The translations under genes were made by a program, and so were the position numbers. This document shows positions 31,931 to 40,582 of a stretch of 64,000 nt of DNA, piece after piece. The notes under the pieces were generated by a model. The model did not search any database. It saw nothing but the letters and a program-made list of their open reading frames with translations, and was not told the DNA's origin. This DNA comes from Thiodiazotropha sp040507225. GTDB lineage: Bacteria > Pseudomonadota > Gammaproteobacteria > Chromatiales > Chromatiaceae. Location: positions 62,001-126,000 of the forward strand of contig JBEVVG010000001.1 in assembly GCA_040507225.1 (NCBI GenBank). Direction: 5' to 3'. Every line of letters starts with the position of its first letter. Positions within the stretch are counted from its first letter, which is position 1.

Positions 31931-33262
31931 TTTTTTCCCCCGCTTGTCCCGCGGAATCCCGAAACGCTGACGACGTTCCCACAGCGCCTTGCGGCTGATG
32001 CCCAGTTGCCGGGCGAGTTCCGTTTCGGTCATATGGTCCTGGTTCTCCAGCACGAAATGGCGGAAATACTCTTCCAGGGACAGATTGTCATTGTTGAGTT
32101 CCTTGTTTTGCCGGGTCGGGGAGATGTGGTGGTCGATTGCCAGCAGTTCCGGTGTGATATGTTCGCCTTCGCAGAGGATAACCGCCCGTTCAATGGTGTT
32201 GGCGAGTTCCCGTACATTGCCCGGCCAATGATACCGGCGGATTGCTTCCAGCGCGCTGCGGCTGAGAGTCAGCGCGGAGCGGTTCAGCTGGCGGCAGGAT
32301 TTGTGCAGCAGGTGATCGGCCAGCGCCTTGATGTCATTGCCCCGCTCACGCAGCGGCGGCAGGGTCATTTCGACTACCCGCAGGCGGAAATAGAGATCAC
32401 TGCGGAAGGTTTGCTGCTGTACCAGTTTACGGACATCCTGGTGCGTGGCCGCGATGATGCGGATATCTGAACCGCCGGGTTCCCGGTTGCCGGATAATGC
32501 GTATTCATCGCCTTGCAGCACTCGCAGCAGGCGCGCCTGTGCCGCCATCGACAGTTCTCCCACCTCATCCATGAACAGGGTTCCGCCATGGGCCTTCGCC
32601 AGCAAGCCGCCGCGTCCCGCGGCTGCGTCATCCCGGGATCCGAACAACTGCTCTTCAACCTGACTTTCCGGAACCGCGGCGCAGTTGAAGACAATGAACG
32701 GGGCGTTATGGCGCTGGCTTTTTTCGTGCAGTGCCCGTGCCACCAGTTCCTTGCCGGTTCCCGATTCACCGAGGATCAACACCGTGGCATCGGTGGGAGC
32801 AACCTTATCGATGCGGTGGAAAACCTCAACCATGGACGGGCTTTTCCCGATCATGCCGCTCACCGGATAGCTCTTTTCCACCTCGGACTTGAGGATCTGT
32901 TGCTGACGCAGTTGCTGATCTTGATGAATGGTGCGCTGTACCAGCATCAACAGTTCGTCGTGGTCGAAGGGTTTGGCGATGTAGTCGATGGCCCCCAGCT
33001 TCATCGCGTCCACCGCTGAGCGGATGCTGGCGTAGCTGGTCATGATCAGCACCGGTACCGGCTGTGCCAGTTCGATGATCTCGGTCCCCGGCGCGCCCGG
33101 CAGACGCACATCGCTGATGATCAGGTCGAATGCCTGCAACGGAAGTTTCCTGGCCTCTTCCACGGAGCCCGCTTCCTCGACCAGGTAGTCGTTACGCTCC
33201 AGCAGACGCTTGACGGCGCGGCGGATCACGGTTTCGTCTTCGATGATGAGTATCTTGTTCAT
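31925..33262 (-). CDS. NtrC-family response regulator lacking GAFTGA
   Basis: 445 residues: receiver domain with phospho-acceptor Asp51 (ISDVRLPG), AAA+ domain with Walker A GESGTGKE (165-172) and Walker B LFMDEVGEL (229-237), and a Fis-type helix-turn-helix (ETELARQLGISRKALWERRQ). The stretch after LFG (207-221, SRDDAAAGRGGLL) has no GAFTGA, the loop by which such proteins contact sigma-54. It may therefore act with sigma-70 or as a repressor. It overlaps the sensor kinase gene by four bases (ATGA), so the two form a coupled pair. Confidence 0.93.
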   Translation of the reverse strand: MNKILIIEDETVIRRAVKRLLERNDYLVEEAGSVEEARKLPLQAFDLIISDVRLPGAPGTEIIELAQPVPVLIMTSYASIRSAVDAMKLGAIDYIAKPFDHDELLMLVQRTIHQDQQLRQQQILKSEVEKSYPVSGMIGKSPSMVEVFHRIDKVAPTDATVLILGESGTGKELVARALHEKSQRHNAPFIVFNCAAVPESQVEEQLFGSRDDAAAGRGGLLAKAHGGTLFMDEVGELSMAAQARLLRVLQGDEYALSGNREPGGSDIRIIAATHQDVRKLVQQQTFRSDLYFRLRVVEMTLPPLRERGNDIKALADHLLHKSCRQLNRSALTLSRSALEAIRRYHWPGNVRELANTIERAVILCEGEHITPELLAIDHHISPTRQNKELNNDNLSLEEYFRHFVLENQDHMTETELARQLGISRKALWERRQRFGIPRDKRGKKN

Positions 33263-36204
33263 GTGATCGGATTGTAGTGTCTGGGGATGTCCATGGTGAC
33301 CCGGGTACCGCGTTCTTTCTCTGACTCGATACTGATCGAACCGTGGTGATCCGAGACGATCTTGTAGGCTATGGCGAGTCCCAGGCCGGTGCCTTCACCG
33401 GGAGACTTGGTGGTGAAAAACGGCTCGAAGATGTAACTGATATGTTCCTCGGGGATGCCCTCGCCCTGGTCCTCGACCTCGATGCGCAGCAGGTCCTCGA
33501 TGTTTCTCGCCACCACCTTGACCTGTGCGCCCGGGTTCGATGCATCGCAGGCATTGGTCAGGATGTTCACCAGCACCTGGGAGATGGCCTGGCGGTCGGC
33601 CTCCAGGGTCAGTGCGGAGTCACACTGGTTGTGGCAATCGATCTGCCGCCCGTGCTGGGTGAGTTTGACCAGCCGGATGGCCTCGTCCACCATCTCCCGG
33701 ACGGTGAAATTCTGGGTGTCCATGCCAATCCGACCGCTGCGGCTGAAATTCATCAGGGTCTTGACGATGGCGGTGATGCGCTGGGTCTGGTTGAGGATCT
33801 CCTGAATGCTTTCGCGGATGATTTCAGGGTCGTCTTCATCGCGCAGGTTCTGCGCCAGGGAGGCGATACCGGTGACCGGGTTGCCGATTTCGTGGGCCAC
33901 CCCCGCGGCCAGACGTCCGATCGAGGCCAGGCGCTCGCTATGGGCCAGTTCCGCCTCCAGGGTCTCCAGGTCGGTGAGGTCTTCCATCAGGATGACCTGG
34001 CTGGTGCGTGCCTCTTCCACCGGGTGATCCACCGGCAGCGGTGCGGGGATCGCCGCCTTGTGCAGATTGAACCAGCGGCTTTTGCCGTTGTGGTTGACCT
34101 CCAGATGGTGGATGTGCTCGTCGGAGGCGGTGGCGAACCCCGCCAGCAGGTGGCCCCAGGGAGCGGGCAGCCGGTGCAGGGAGACCCCGATCGCATCCCG
34201 GGCCGAGACATTGGTCATGACCTCCATCGCCAGATTCCAGATGGTCACGGTGCGCAAGCGGTCGATGGTGCAGACCCCCAGGGGCAGATCCAGAAGTATC
34301 TGCCGATGGTAGCGGCGCAGGTTGTCCAGATCGGCACTCAAGCCGCGTAACCGCGAGCGGGAGTGTTCCAGCTGATCCTCTATGAAGCGCATCGAATCAG
34401 CCAGTGCGGTCTGGGTATGCGCATCCAGTTGCAAACGCCGGTTGATGATCATGTGCGCGAGCTGAGGACCGAGCAGGCCGGACAGGTTACGCTCGATCCG
34501 TTCGCGCAGCCGCCGCAGTTGCGAGGGGCGGGTCTCCGTGGGCGAGAGCCCCAGGTCGCGCAACGCCAGGGCCACTTCCCGTTGACCGGCCTCATGGCCG
34601 AGCATCTGCGATAGCTGTTTGGTGAACTGCTCGGTGGATCCGGCATTCACCATACCTCCGAGGGGTACCAGGGATTCGCTGCAGCAGGCGTTGGCCGCCT
34701 CCTTCTCCCCCATGCTCTGGGCGCTGACCAGGGAGCCGAAGACGAACAGCAGGGCGTTGATGGCCAGGGACCAGAAGGTGGCGAACTCCCACTGATCCAT
34801 ACCCGAGGCGAGGCGCAGGGCTGGGATGTCGAACTCGGTGCGGACAAAACCGGAGCTTTCCAGCAGCGGCAGCAGCAGGGTCGCGGACCAGACGATGATA
34901 CCGGCCAGCAGGCCGAGGATGAATCCGGTGCGGGTGGCTCGTCGCCAGTAGAGCAGACCGACCACCCCGGGCAGGAACTGCGCCACCGCGACAAACGAGA
35001 TCAGTCCCAGCTGTACCAGCCCCTCATGCTTTTCCAAAAGGATATAGAAACCGTAGCCGGCCATGATGATGATGCCGATCAGCAGACGTCGTCCAAGCAG
35101 CAGCCAGCGGTAGAGGTTGACTGCGGGGTCCGGAAAATTGGTTGGCAGAAGGATATGGTTCAGAGTCATCGATGAGAGTGCCAGGGTGGTGATGATCATC
35201 ATCGCACTGGCCGATGAAACCCCGCCGATAAAGGTCAGTACCGGGACCCAGGAGGGGCCCTGTTCGAGACCGATGCCAAGGGCGAAAAAATCGGCCTCGA
35301 GGCTGAGCCCCAGGGCCTTGCCGCCCCACAGGATCAGCGGGATCGGTAGATTGATCAGCAACAGGAACAACGGAAAGGCCCAACTGGCCGTCCGCAAAGC
35401 CCCGGGCTCAAGATTTTCCGCAAACAGCATGTGAAACTGGCGCGGCAGCAGGAACGCCGCGGCGAAGGCCAGCAGGAGCAGGGTGGCCCAGGGTCCCTCA
35501 CGCACCGGGTCGACCAGTTTCTGCTGCTCCTCGGGATGGGCTGCGAGCCATTGATTCAGGCCGTCGAAGCCGTCAAACACCCCGTAGAGTGCGGTCAGTC
35601 CGATGGCCAGCAGGGCCACCAGTTTGACCATGGATTCAAACGCGATGGCGACCACCAGCCCGCGATGCCGTTCCCGGCTGGTGCTGTGACGGGCGCCGAA
35701 CAGGATCGCGAACACCACCAGGGTGATACAGAAACTCAGTGCCAGGGTTCTCGGTGGCACGTCCTGTGTCACCACCTGCAGCGAATCGGTCACCGCACGG
35801 ATCTGCAGTGCGATGTAGGGCAGGGTGCCCACCAGCATGAACAGGGTTACCAGGATACCCGCCAGCTGGCTGCGATAACGAAACGCAAACAGGTCCGCCA
35901 ACGAGGTCAGCTGGTATTCCCGGGTGAGCCTGAGGATCGGTTGAAACAGGATCGGGGTCAGGGCGAACGCCAGAGTGACGCCCAGATATATGGTGAGGAA
36001 CAGGTAGCCTTGTTCCTGGGCAAAGCCGACACTGCCGTAATAGGTCCAGGTGGTGGCATAAACCCCCAGGGAGAGGACATAGGTCAGGGGGTGGCGGATC
36101 AGACGTTCCGGGATACGCCCGCTGTCTGCGGCGAAGGCGATGAGGAACAGCAAGGCCAGGTAGGCGAAGCTGATGCCGAACAGGTGCCAGAGATCAAGTG
36201 TCAT
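33259..36204 (-). CDS. Sensor histidine kinase with SSS-symporter sensor domain
   Basis: About 981 residues from ATG 36204; an ATG at 36228 is in frame but lies deeper in the preceding gene. Residues 1-500 form a sodium:solute symporter domain with some twelve helices, followed by a linker, a PAS-like part (about 630-735, FATASDEHIHHLEV), and HisKA/HATPase domains: phospho-His in GVAHEIGNPVTG, N-box NILTNACDASNPG, and GEGTGLGLAIAYKIVSDH. CbrA/CrbS-type kinases share this design and in known cases control carbon-source (including acetate) genes. Upstream is a two-helix protein overlapping by 11 bases; downstream its response regulator. Confidence 0.93.
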   Translation of the reverse strand: MTLDLWHLFGISFAYLALLFLIAFAADSGRIPERLIRHPLTYVLSLGVYATTWTYYGSVGFAQEQGYLFLTIYLGVTLAFALTPILFQPILRLTREYQLTSLADLFAFRYRSQLAGILVTLFMLVGTLPYIALQIRAVTDSLQVVTQDVPPRTLALSFCITLVVFAILFGARHSTSRERHRGLVVAIAFESMVKLVALLAIGLTALYGVFDGFDGLNQWLAAHPEEQQKLVDPVREGPWATLLLLAFAAAFLLPRQFHMLFAENLEPGALRTASWAFPLFLLLINLPIPLILWGGKALGLSLEADFFALGIGLEQGPSWVPVLTFIGGVSSASAMMIITTLALSSMTLNHILLPTNFPDPAVNLYRWLLLGRRLLIGIIIMAGYGFYILLEKHEGLVQLGLISFVAVAQFLPGVVGLLYWRRATRTGFILGLLAGIIVWSATLLLPLLESSGFVRTEFDIPALRLASGMDQWEFATFWSLAINALLFVFGSLVSAQSMGEKEAANACCSESLVPLGGMVNAGSTEQFTKQLSQMLGHEAGQREVALALRDLGLSPTETRPSQLRRLRERIERNLSGLLGPQLAHMIINRRLQLDAHTQTALADSMRFIEDQLEHSRSRLRGLSADLDNLRRYHRQILLDLPLGVCTIDRLRTVTIWNLAMEVMTNVSARDAIGVSLHRLPAPWGHLLAGFATASDEHIHHLEVNHNGKSRWFNLHKAAIPAPLPVDHPVEEARTSQVILMEDLTDLETLEAELAHSERLASIGRLAAGVAHEIGNPVTGIASLAQNLRDEDDPEIIRESIQEILNQTQRITAIVKTLMNFSRSGRIGMDTQNFTVREMVDEAIRLVKLTQHGRQIDCHNQCDSALTLEADRQAISQVLVNILTNACDASNPGAQVKVVARNIEDLLRIEVEDQGEGIPEEHISYIFEPFFTTKSPGEGTGLGLAIAYKIVSDHHGSISIESEKERGTRVTMDIPRHYNPIT

Positions 36205-36388
36205 CGTGGCGGCGGTTGACCCATGCAATGGCCACGATCACGATCAGCCACAGCAGGTAGGGGAGAAACCATAATCGCCCGGGGGCCGTCCACCACATCA
36301 TCACCGGGGTCGAGAATGTCAGTATGACCAGAAGGCTGAGTGCCAGCGTCCGGTCAATCAGTCGATCGGGAGGCGGGGATTGGCGCAT
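36194..36388 (-). CDS. Small two-helix membrane protein preceding SSS sensor kinase
   Basis: 64 residues with two hydrophobic helices (about 15-33 and 40-58) and a charged end NRRHDDT. No family recognised with confidence. Its layout, two helices, an aromatic WF...PYLLW second helix, and position directly before an SSS-domain protein, parallels DUF4212 before the symporter and YhdT before PanF. It overlaps the kinase start by 11 bases, so translation is probably coupled. No clear ribosome binding site; an 11-base inverted repeat lies just upstream at 36402-36426. Inferred to be a partner of the kinase's transporter-like domain. Confidence 0.65.
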   Translation of the reverse strand: MRQSPPPDRLIDRTLALSLLVILTFSTPVMMWWTAPGRLWFLPYLLWLIVIVAIAWVNRRHDDT

Positions 36389-36401
36389 GGGAATACACTA
36401 G

Positions 36402-36426
36402 CAGTTGTTACCAAGGGTAACAACTG
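36402..36426. promoter_or_regulatory. Perfect 11-base inverted repeat upstream of kinase operon
   Basis: CAGTTGTTACC and GGTAACAACTG flank AAG. It lies 40 bases beyond the cheV stop and 14 bases before the two-helix gene. Without a T run it is a poor terminator; an operator for the kinase operon is as likely. Confidence 0.45.
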
Positions 36427-36467
36427 CCGGGTGTTGGGGGGTTACGACGGCCGCAGGCCGGCGTGCG

Positions 36468-37430
36468 TCACTTCTGAGAGTTCTTCTCGTTGATGATTTC
36501 GTGCAGTTTTGCCGACAGTTCGGTCGGTTCGAACTTGGGTACGTAGGCATCCGCGCCCATGCCCTTGCCCAGCGCCATGTTGGCGTCCGCCGACAGGGAT
36601 GAATGCATGATGATCGGGATGTCGCTGAAGCGGGCATCCTCTTTGATCTTCTTGGTCAGTACGTAGCCATCCATCTCCGGCATTTCCACGTCCGTGAGCA
36701 CGATCTGCACGAAATCGCTCGCCTTGTGCCCGGTGGCGGCGGCCCGATCCGCGATCTCGCGCAACTTGTTCAGGGCTTCGGCGCCGTTGGTGGTGGCGAT
36801 GAACTTCATGCCCATGTGGTTCATGGTGCGGATGATCTGGTCCCTGGCCACCGCGGAATCGTCGGCGAACAGCAGGGTGATATCACTGTCTTCCACCCGC
36901 GCGATACCCTCGAAGATATCCGCACTCTGGCCGAATCCGGAGGTCTGGCTGAGCACCATCTCCACGTCCATGATCATCACCAGGCGTTTGTCTTTCAATT
37001 CCGTGACTGCGGTGACTAGGCCGCCATGTTGCTGGGCCATCATCGCCGGTGGCACCTTAACGTCTTCCCAGGCCAGCCGCTCGATGGTGTCCACCGCATG
37101 TACCAGGAAGCCCTGAACGTTCTTGTTGTACTCGGTGACAATCAGGATGCCCGGCTTTTCCTCGGTGCGGACCCCGCAAAAATCGGGCAGGTTGATAACC
37201 GGAATCATGCTGCCGCGCAGACTGACCATGCCTTCGACCGACGCCGGCATGTCCGGTGCGTGAGTGATTTCAGGGACCAGCATCACCTCCCGGACTTTGA
37301 AGACGTTGACTCCGTAGGTCTCTTCCCGGCCGGTGTTGATGTCCTTGCCCAGGCTGAACAAAAGCACCTCGAGACGGTTGGTACCGGCCAAACGGGTGCG
37401 GTCATCCACGGATTTGATGAAGTTTGTCAT
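36468..37430 (-). CDS. cheV: Chemotaxis coupling protein CheV
   Basis: 320 residues: CheW-like domain (about 20-165, LLFSLGKDINTGREETYGVNV-type start cut here, GSMIPVINLPDF) fused to a response-regulator receiver (about 185-315) with the acidic pair ADDSA, phospho-Asp in VLTDVEMPEMDG and Lys in VPKFEP. CheV couples receptors to CheA and adapts signalling by phosphorylation. No other che gene is nearby in the window, which is common for cheV. The ATG lacks an obvious ribosome binding site. Confidence 0.95.
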   Translation of the reverse strand: MTNFIKSVDDRTRLAGTNRLEVLLFSLGKDINTGREETYGVNVFKVREVMLVPEITHAPDMPASVEGMVSLRGSMIPVINLPDFCGVRTEEKPGILIVTEYNKNVQGFLVHAVDTIERLAWEDVKVPPAMMAQQHGGLVTAVTELKDKRLVMIMDVEMVLSQTSGFGQSADIFEGIARVEDSDITLLFADDSAVARDQIIRTMNHMGMKFIATTNGAEALNKLREIADRAAATGHKASDFVQIVLTDVEMPEMDGYVLTKKIKEDARFSDIPIIMHSSLSADANMALGKGMGADAYVPKFEPTELSAKLHEIINEKNSQK

Positions 37431-37809
37431 TTCGGTTCACTCAGCATGAATACAGGGGGTCGTCGAGGAGACGCGGACGGTGTTAAGCAAGCGCGCTCTG
37501 TCATTACGAATTGTAGCGGTCATCGGCTTGAAAGCTTTAACCGCTCAGCTCAACTAGACGCGGGGAAACAGGTTGATTGAACTCCCCGGGATGGGTGCTG
37601 TGGCGGCGGGGCTTTGCGGGGAATCCATGCTCAGGCGAGCGGTCCGGGGCGGTTTCTGATTAAGAAACTGGAAAATATTGAGATTTTGTCTCAAGATCAC
37701 GGCATAACGGCCTGAAGGACAAGCCTGCGCGAGACACCGGCGAATCCGCAGTTCAAACCAGTCCAACCCGGGCATGGCTCCCGGATCGGCTCATTCTAGG
37801 AGGGGTACC
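37431..37809. other. Gene-free stretch between cheV and the DUF6394 gene
   Basis: 379 bases between divergent genes. Open frames here are short and lack ribosome binding sites. The segment TTAACCGCTCAG...AGACGC near 37537-37562 resembles the 3' end of the unknown gene at 11495; its meaning is unclear. Confidence 0.45.
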
Positions 37810-38193
37810 GTGAATCCCGAGAAGGTTCTGTTTGGTTTTTTTATTGTTCTGGCGTTGACACTCAATTTCGGTTTCTTCGTCGGTGAACTGGACAACCCGG
37901 AACACCACCATGAGTACGAATTGTTCGCGGTGATCGTGGTAAACCTGATTGCCACGGTGCTGAAATTCGGTGACAGGACCCAGATGGGCGCCGTCCTGCT
38001 GGCCACCAGTCTGGTGGCGTTGTTGCAACTGTTCGCCGCCGCCATGGTGTGGGGGGTTGCGGCGCATGTCACGGAGACCGGTCTGACCCCGGGCGCCATG
38101 GCGAGTATCGTCTCACTCTCCGGCGGGGCAATGCTCGCCAACGTGGTCTCTGTGGTGCTGCTGATCATCGAGACGGTGATGTTGCGGCGTTGA
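37810..38193 (+). CDS. DUF6394-like small membrane protein
   Basis: 127 residues from a GTG at 37810 preceded by a near-perfect AGGAGGGG. Four hydrophobic helices (about 5-22, 35-52, 60-82, 93-120). It begins with NPEKVLFGFFIVLALTLNFGFFVGELDNPEHHHEYELF, with a His-rich loop. The sequence resembles DUF6394 proteins, which are found before potassium channel genes. It is 27 bases upstream of the channel gene and is likely in its operon; an accessory subunit role is inferred. Confidence 0.75.
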   Translation: MNPEKVLFGFFIVLALTLNFGFFVGELDNPEHHHEYELFAVIVVNLIATVLKFGDRTQMGAVLLATSLVALLQLFAAAMVWGVAAHVTETGLTPGAMASIVSLSGGAMLANVVSVVLLIIETVMLRR

Positions 38194-38220
38194 TCGGCCC
38201 GCACTGATCGGCAGGGTTCC

Positions 38221-39924
38221 GTGAATAACATCATCTTTCTGATCTTCCGGCGCATGCGGGCGCCGCTGCTGACGCTGATCCTTACCTATTCCATTGCCAT
38301 GCTCGGGCTGGTGCTGATCCCGGGCAAAGACCCCGATGGCAATGTGTGGCACATGGATTTCCTGCATGCTTTCTATTTTGTCAGTTACATGTCCAGCACC
38401 ATCGGATTCGGTGAGCTGCCTTATCCATTCACCCCGGGGCAGCGCCTGTGGGTCAGTTTCTCGATCTTCTTCACCGTGGTGGTGTGGCTGTATTCCATCG
38501 GTACGGTGCTTGCGCTGCTCAAGGACGAAACCTTTCAGAGGGCCTTGACTGAGCGAAGATTCACAAGAAAAATCAGCAATTTGAGAGAATATTTTTATCT
38601 TGTTTGTGGGTATGGTCAAACAGGAGAGGCCCTGGTGAAAGCGCTGACCGAACGCAATCAGCACGCCGTGGTCATCGATATCCTCCAGGACCGGGTCAAC
38701 CTGCTGCAACTGGAGAATCTGCGCGAGTATGTGCCCGGACTGTGTGGCGATGCCCGTTACCCGGATCACCTTCTGGAGGCGGGACTCAAACATCCGATGT
38801 GCCAGGGTGTGGTGGCATTGACCGATTCCAATGAAACCAACCTCAAGGTTGCAATCACCTCCAAACTGCTGCATCCCGAGATCCGGGTGATCTGCCGGGC
38901 CGACTCCCACGACATCGAAGACAACATGGCGTCTTTCGGCACCGACTACATCATCGATCCGTTCGATGCCTTCGCCCTGTATCTCGCCACAGCGATCCAG
39001 GCGCCCTGTATCAGTCTCCTCCAGGACTGGCTATCGCTGGGCAAACGGGCCATGCTCAATGAACCGGTCTATCCCCCCGGCAAGGGCCTTTGGGTGATCT
39101 GCGGTTATGGCCGCTTCGGTAAGGCGGTGTATGAGAAACTGGTCAAGGAGAGTCTCGAGGTGGTGGTGATCGAAGCCAACCCGGACCAGACCGGAATGCC
39201 GCATACTCCCCTGGTGATCGGGCAGGGCACGGAGGCCAAAACCCTGCTCGAGGCGAATATCGATCGCGCTGTGGGACTGGTGGCCGGTACCGACAATGAT
39301 GCAAACAACCTGTCAATCATCATGACCGCCCGGGAGTTGAACCGGGATTTGTTTGTCATCCTGCGTCAAAACAACAAATATAACGATGCGGTGATTGGGG
39401 CGGTCGGGGCAGACATGGTGATGCTGCCCAGTGAGATCATTGCCAACCGCATCCGGGTGCTGCTGGGTTCACCGCTGCAGCACCAGTTCGTCAAGCTGGT
39501 GATGCATCAGGAGGAGGGCTGGGCCTGTGAACTGGTCAGCCGGATCTCAGCCCTGGTGAGCCAGCATGCGCCGGAGGTCTGGGAGGTGGCGTTTACCGAA
39601 ACAGACACCCATGCGGTCTGCCGGTACGTCAAGGAGGGCCACGGCCTGCCATTACGGGCGCTTACAGTGGATCCCCGGGATCGGGACAAGTCCCTGGACT
39701 GCATTCCGCTGATGCTGTTACGCCACCATGACTATTCACTGCTGCCGGGTGCTGAGACCAAGATTCAGAAAGACGACCGGTTGCTGTTTTGTGGCTCTGC
39801 TTCGGCGCGATACCGGATGGAGTGGACCCTGCAGAACGAAAACGCGCTAAGCTATATCCTTACGGGAGAGACGGGGCCTCAGGGCTGGATCTGGCGCCGA
39901 TTGAGAAAAAGAGAGGTGACATGA
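38221..39924 (+). CDS. Potassium channel with two TrkA-N (RCK) domains
   Basis: 567 residues, GTG start at 38221. Two membrane helices flank a pore loop with the filter STIGFGE (59-65), a TIGFG variant of TVGYG that still fits K+ selectivity. Two nucleotide-binding TrkA-N domains follow, with CGYGQTG (129-135) and CGYGRFG (294-300), and a TrkA-C-like C-terminal part after 430. Ligand (NAD(H), ATP) gating is expected. The stop overlaps the hemerythrin start (ATGA), and a DUF6394 gene precedes. Proteins of this kind carry two RCK domains in one chain, so a dimer could make the gating ring. Confidence 0.92.
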   Translation: MNNIIFLIFRRMRAPLLTLILTYSIAMLGLVLIPGKDPDGNVWHMDFLHAFYFVSYMSSTIGFGELPYPFTPGQRLWVSFSIFFTVVVWLYSIGTVLALLKDETFQRALTERRFTRKISNLREYFYLVCGYGQTGEALVKALTERNQHAVVIDILQDRVNLLQLENLREYVPGLCGDARYPDHLLEAGLKHPMCQGVVALTDSNETNLKVAITSKLLHPEIRVICRADSHDIEDNMASFGTDYIIDPFDAFALYLATAIQAPCISLLQDWLSLGKRAMLNEPVYPPGKGLWVICGYGRFGKAVYEKLVKESLEVVVIEANPDQTGMPHTPLVIGQGTEAKTLLEANIDRAVGLVAGTDNDANNLSIIMTARELNRDLFVILRQNNKYNDAVIGAVGADMVMLPSEIIANRIRVLLGSPLQHQFVKLVMHQEEGWACELVSRISALVSQHAPEVWEVAFTETDTHAVCRYVKEGHGLPLRALTVDPRDRDKSLDCIPLMLLRHHDYSLLPGAETKIQKDDRLLFCGSASARYRMEWTLQNENALSYILTGETGPQGWIWRRLRKREVT

Positions 39925-40478
39925 AACCACTGTTGGATAAATTGCACCGCGATCACATCAATCTGAGCCGACTGCTCGATCTGATGAGTGCGGAACTCGA
40001 TGCCCTGGCGGCGGGGCACGAATCGGATTTCGATCTCAAGATCGAGATGCTCGATTACGTAGAACACTATGCCGAACAGGTACATCATCCGACCGAAGAC
40101 CAGATCAACAAGGTGGCGTTTCGCAAGAAATCGATGCAGAGCCACAAGCCGATCTATGAACGGGTCAGTCGTGAGCATGGCTTGTTGATCGGTTTGGCGA
40201 ACCGTTTCCGCACCACTCTGGAAGGTGCCATGCAGGGCGAAGTGCTGCTACGGGACGAGGTGGAGACCCAGGGGCGCGAGTTCGTTGCGCTACAGCGCCA
40301 GCACATCGATCTGGAGGAACAGGAGCTGTTTCCCCTGATCAACGAGGTGCTGACCGATAAGGACTGGGCCAAGCTGGAGGAGGAGATTACCGTCGCCGAG
40401 GATCCGGTTTTTCAACGTCAGGACTACAACCGGTTCCGCAGTCTGATCGACTATCTGAAGGCCCATGAGGATGAGTAG
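39921..40478 (+). CDS. Hemerythrin-domain protein coupled to K+ channel gene
   Basis: 185 residues from ATG 39921, inside the channel's stop codon (ATGA) with AGAGAGG before it. The four-helix di-iron site ligands are in place: His12 (RDHINLSRLL), His55/56 and Glu59 (HHPTEDQ), His86 (REHGLLIG), His128 and Glu133 (RQHIDLEEQELFP). This pattern is of the HHE cation-binding family. It is cytoplasmic, about 45 residues longer than a bare hemerythrin at its C-terminus. Coupled translation suggests O2 or redox control of the channel, or joint stress function; this is inference. Confidence 0.92.
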   Translation: MKPLLDKLHRDHINLSRLLDLMSAELDALAAGHESDFDLKIEMLDYVEHYAEQVHHPTEDQINKVAFRKKSMQSHKPIYERVSREHGLLIGLANRFRTTLEGAMQGEVLLRDEVETQGREFVALQRQHIDLEEQELFPLINEVLTDKDWAKLEEEITVAEDPVFQRQDYNRFRSLIDYLKAHEDE

Positions 40479-40541
40479 CCGGTTGTGTGGATCGCGAAGC
40501 AGGTCGCGAACAACCTTTGCCGCCTGAGTGATGGGCGTCCC

Positions 40542-40570
40542 CCCGCCCGCGGTTTCGCGCGGCGGGCGGG
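40542..40570. terminator. G/C hairpin between convergent genes
   Basis: CCCGCCCGC (40542-40550) pairs perfectly with GCGGGCGGG (40562-40570) between the hemerythrin gene and the convergent cnoX-like gene. No T run on either side; it may serve both as a transcription barrier. Confidence 0.5.
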
Positions 40571-40582
40571 TAAACCGTGGTT

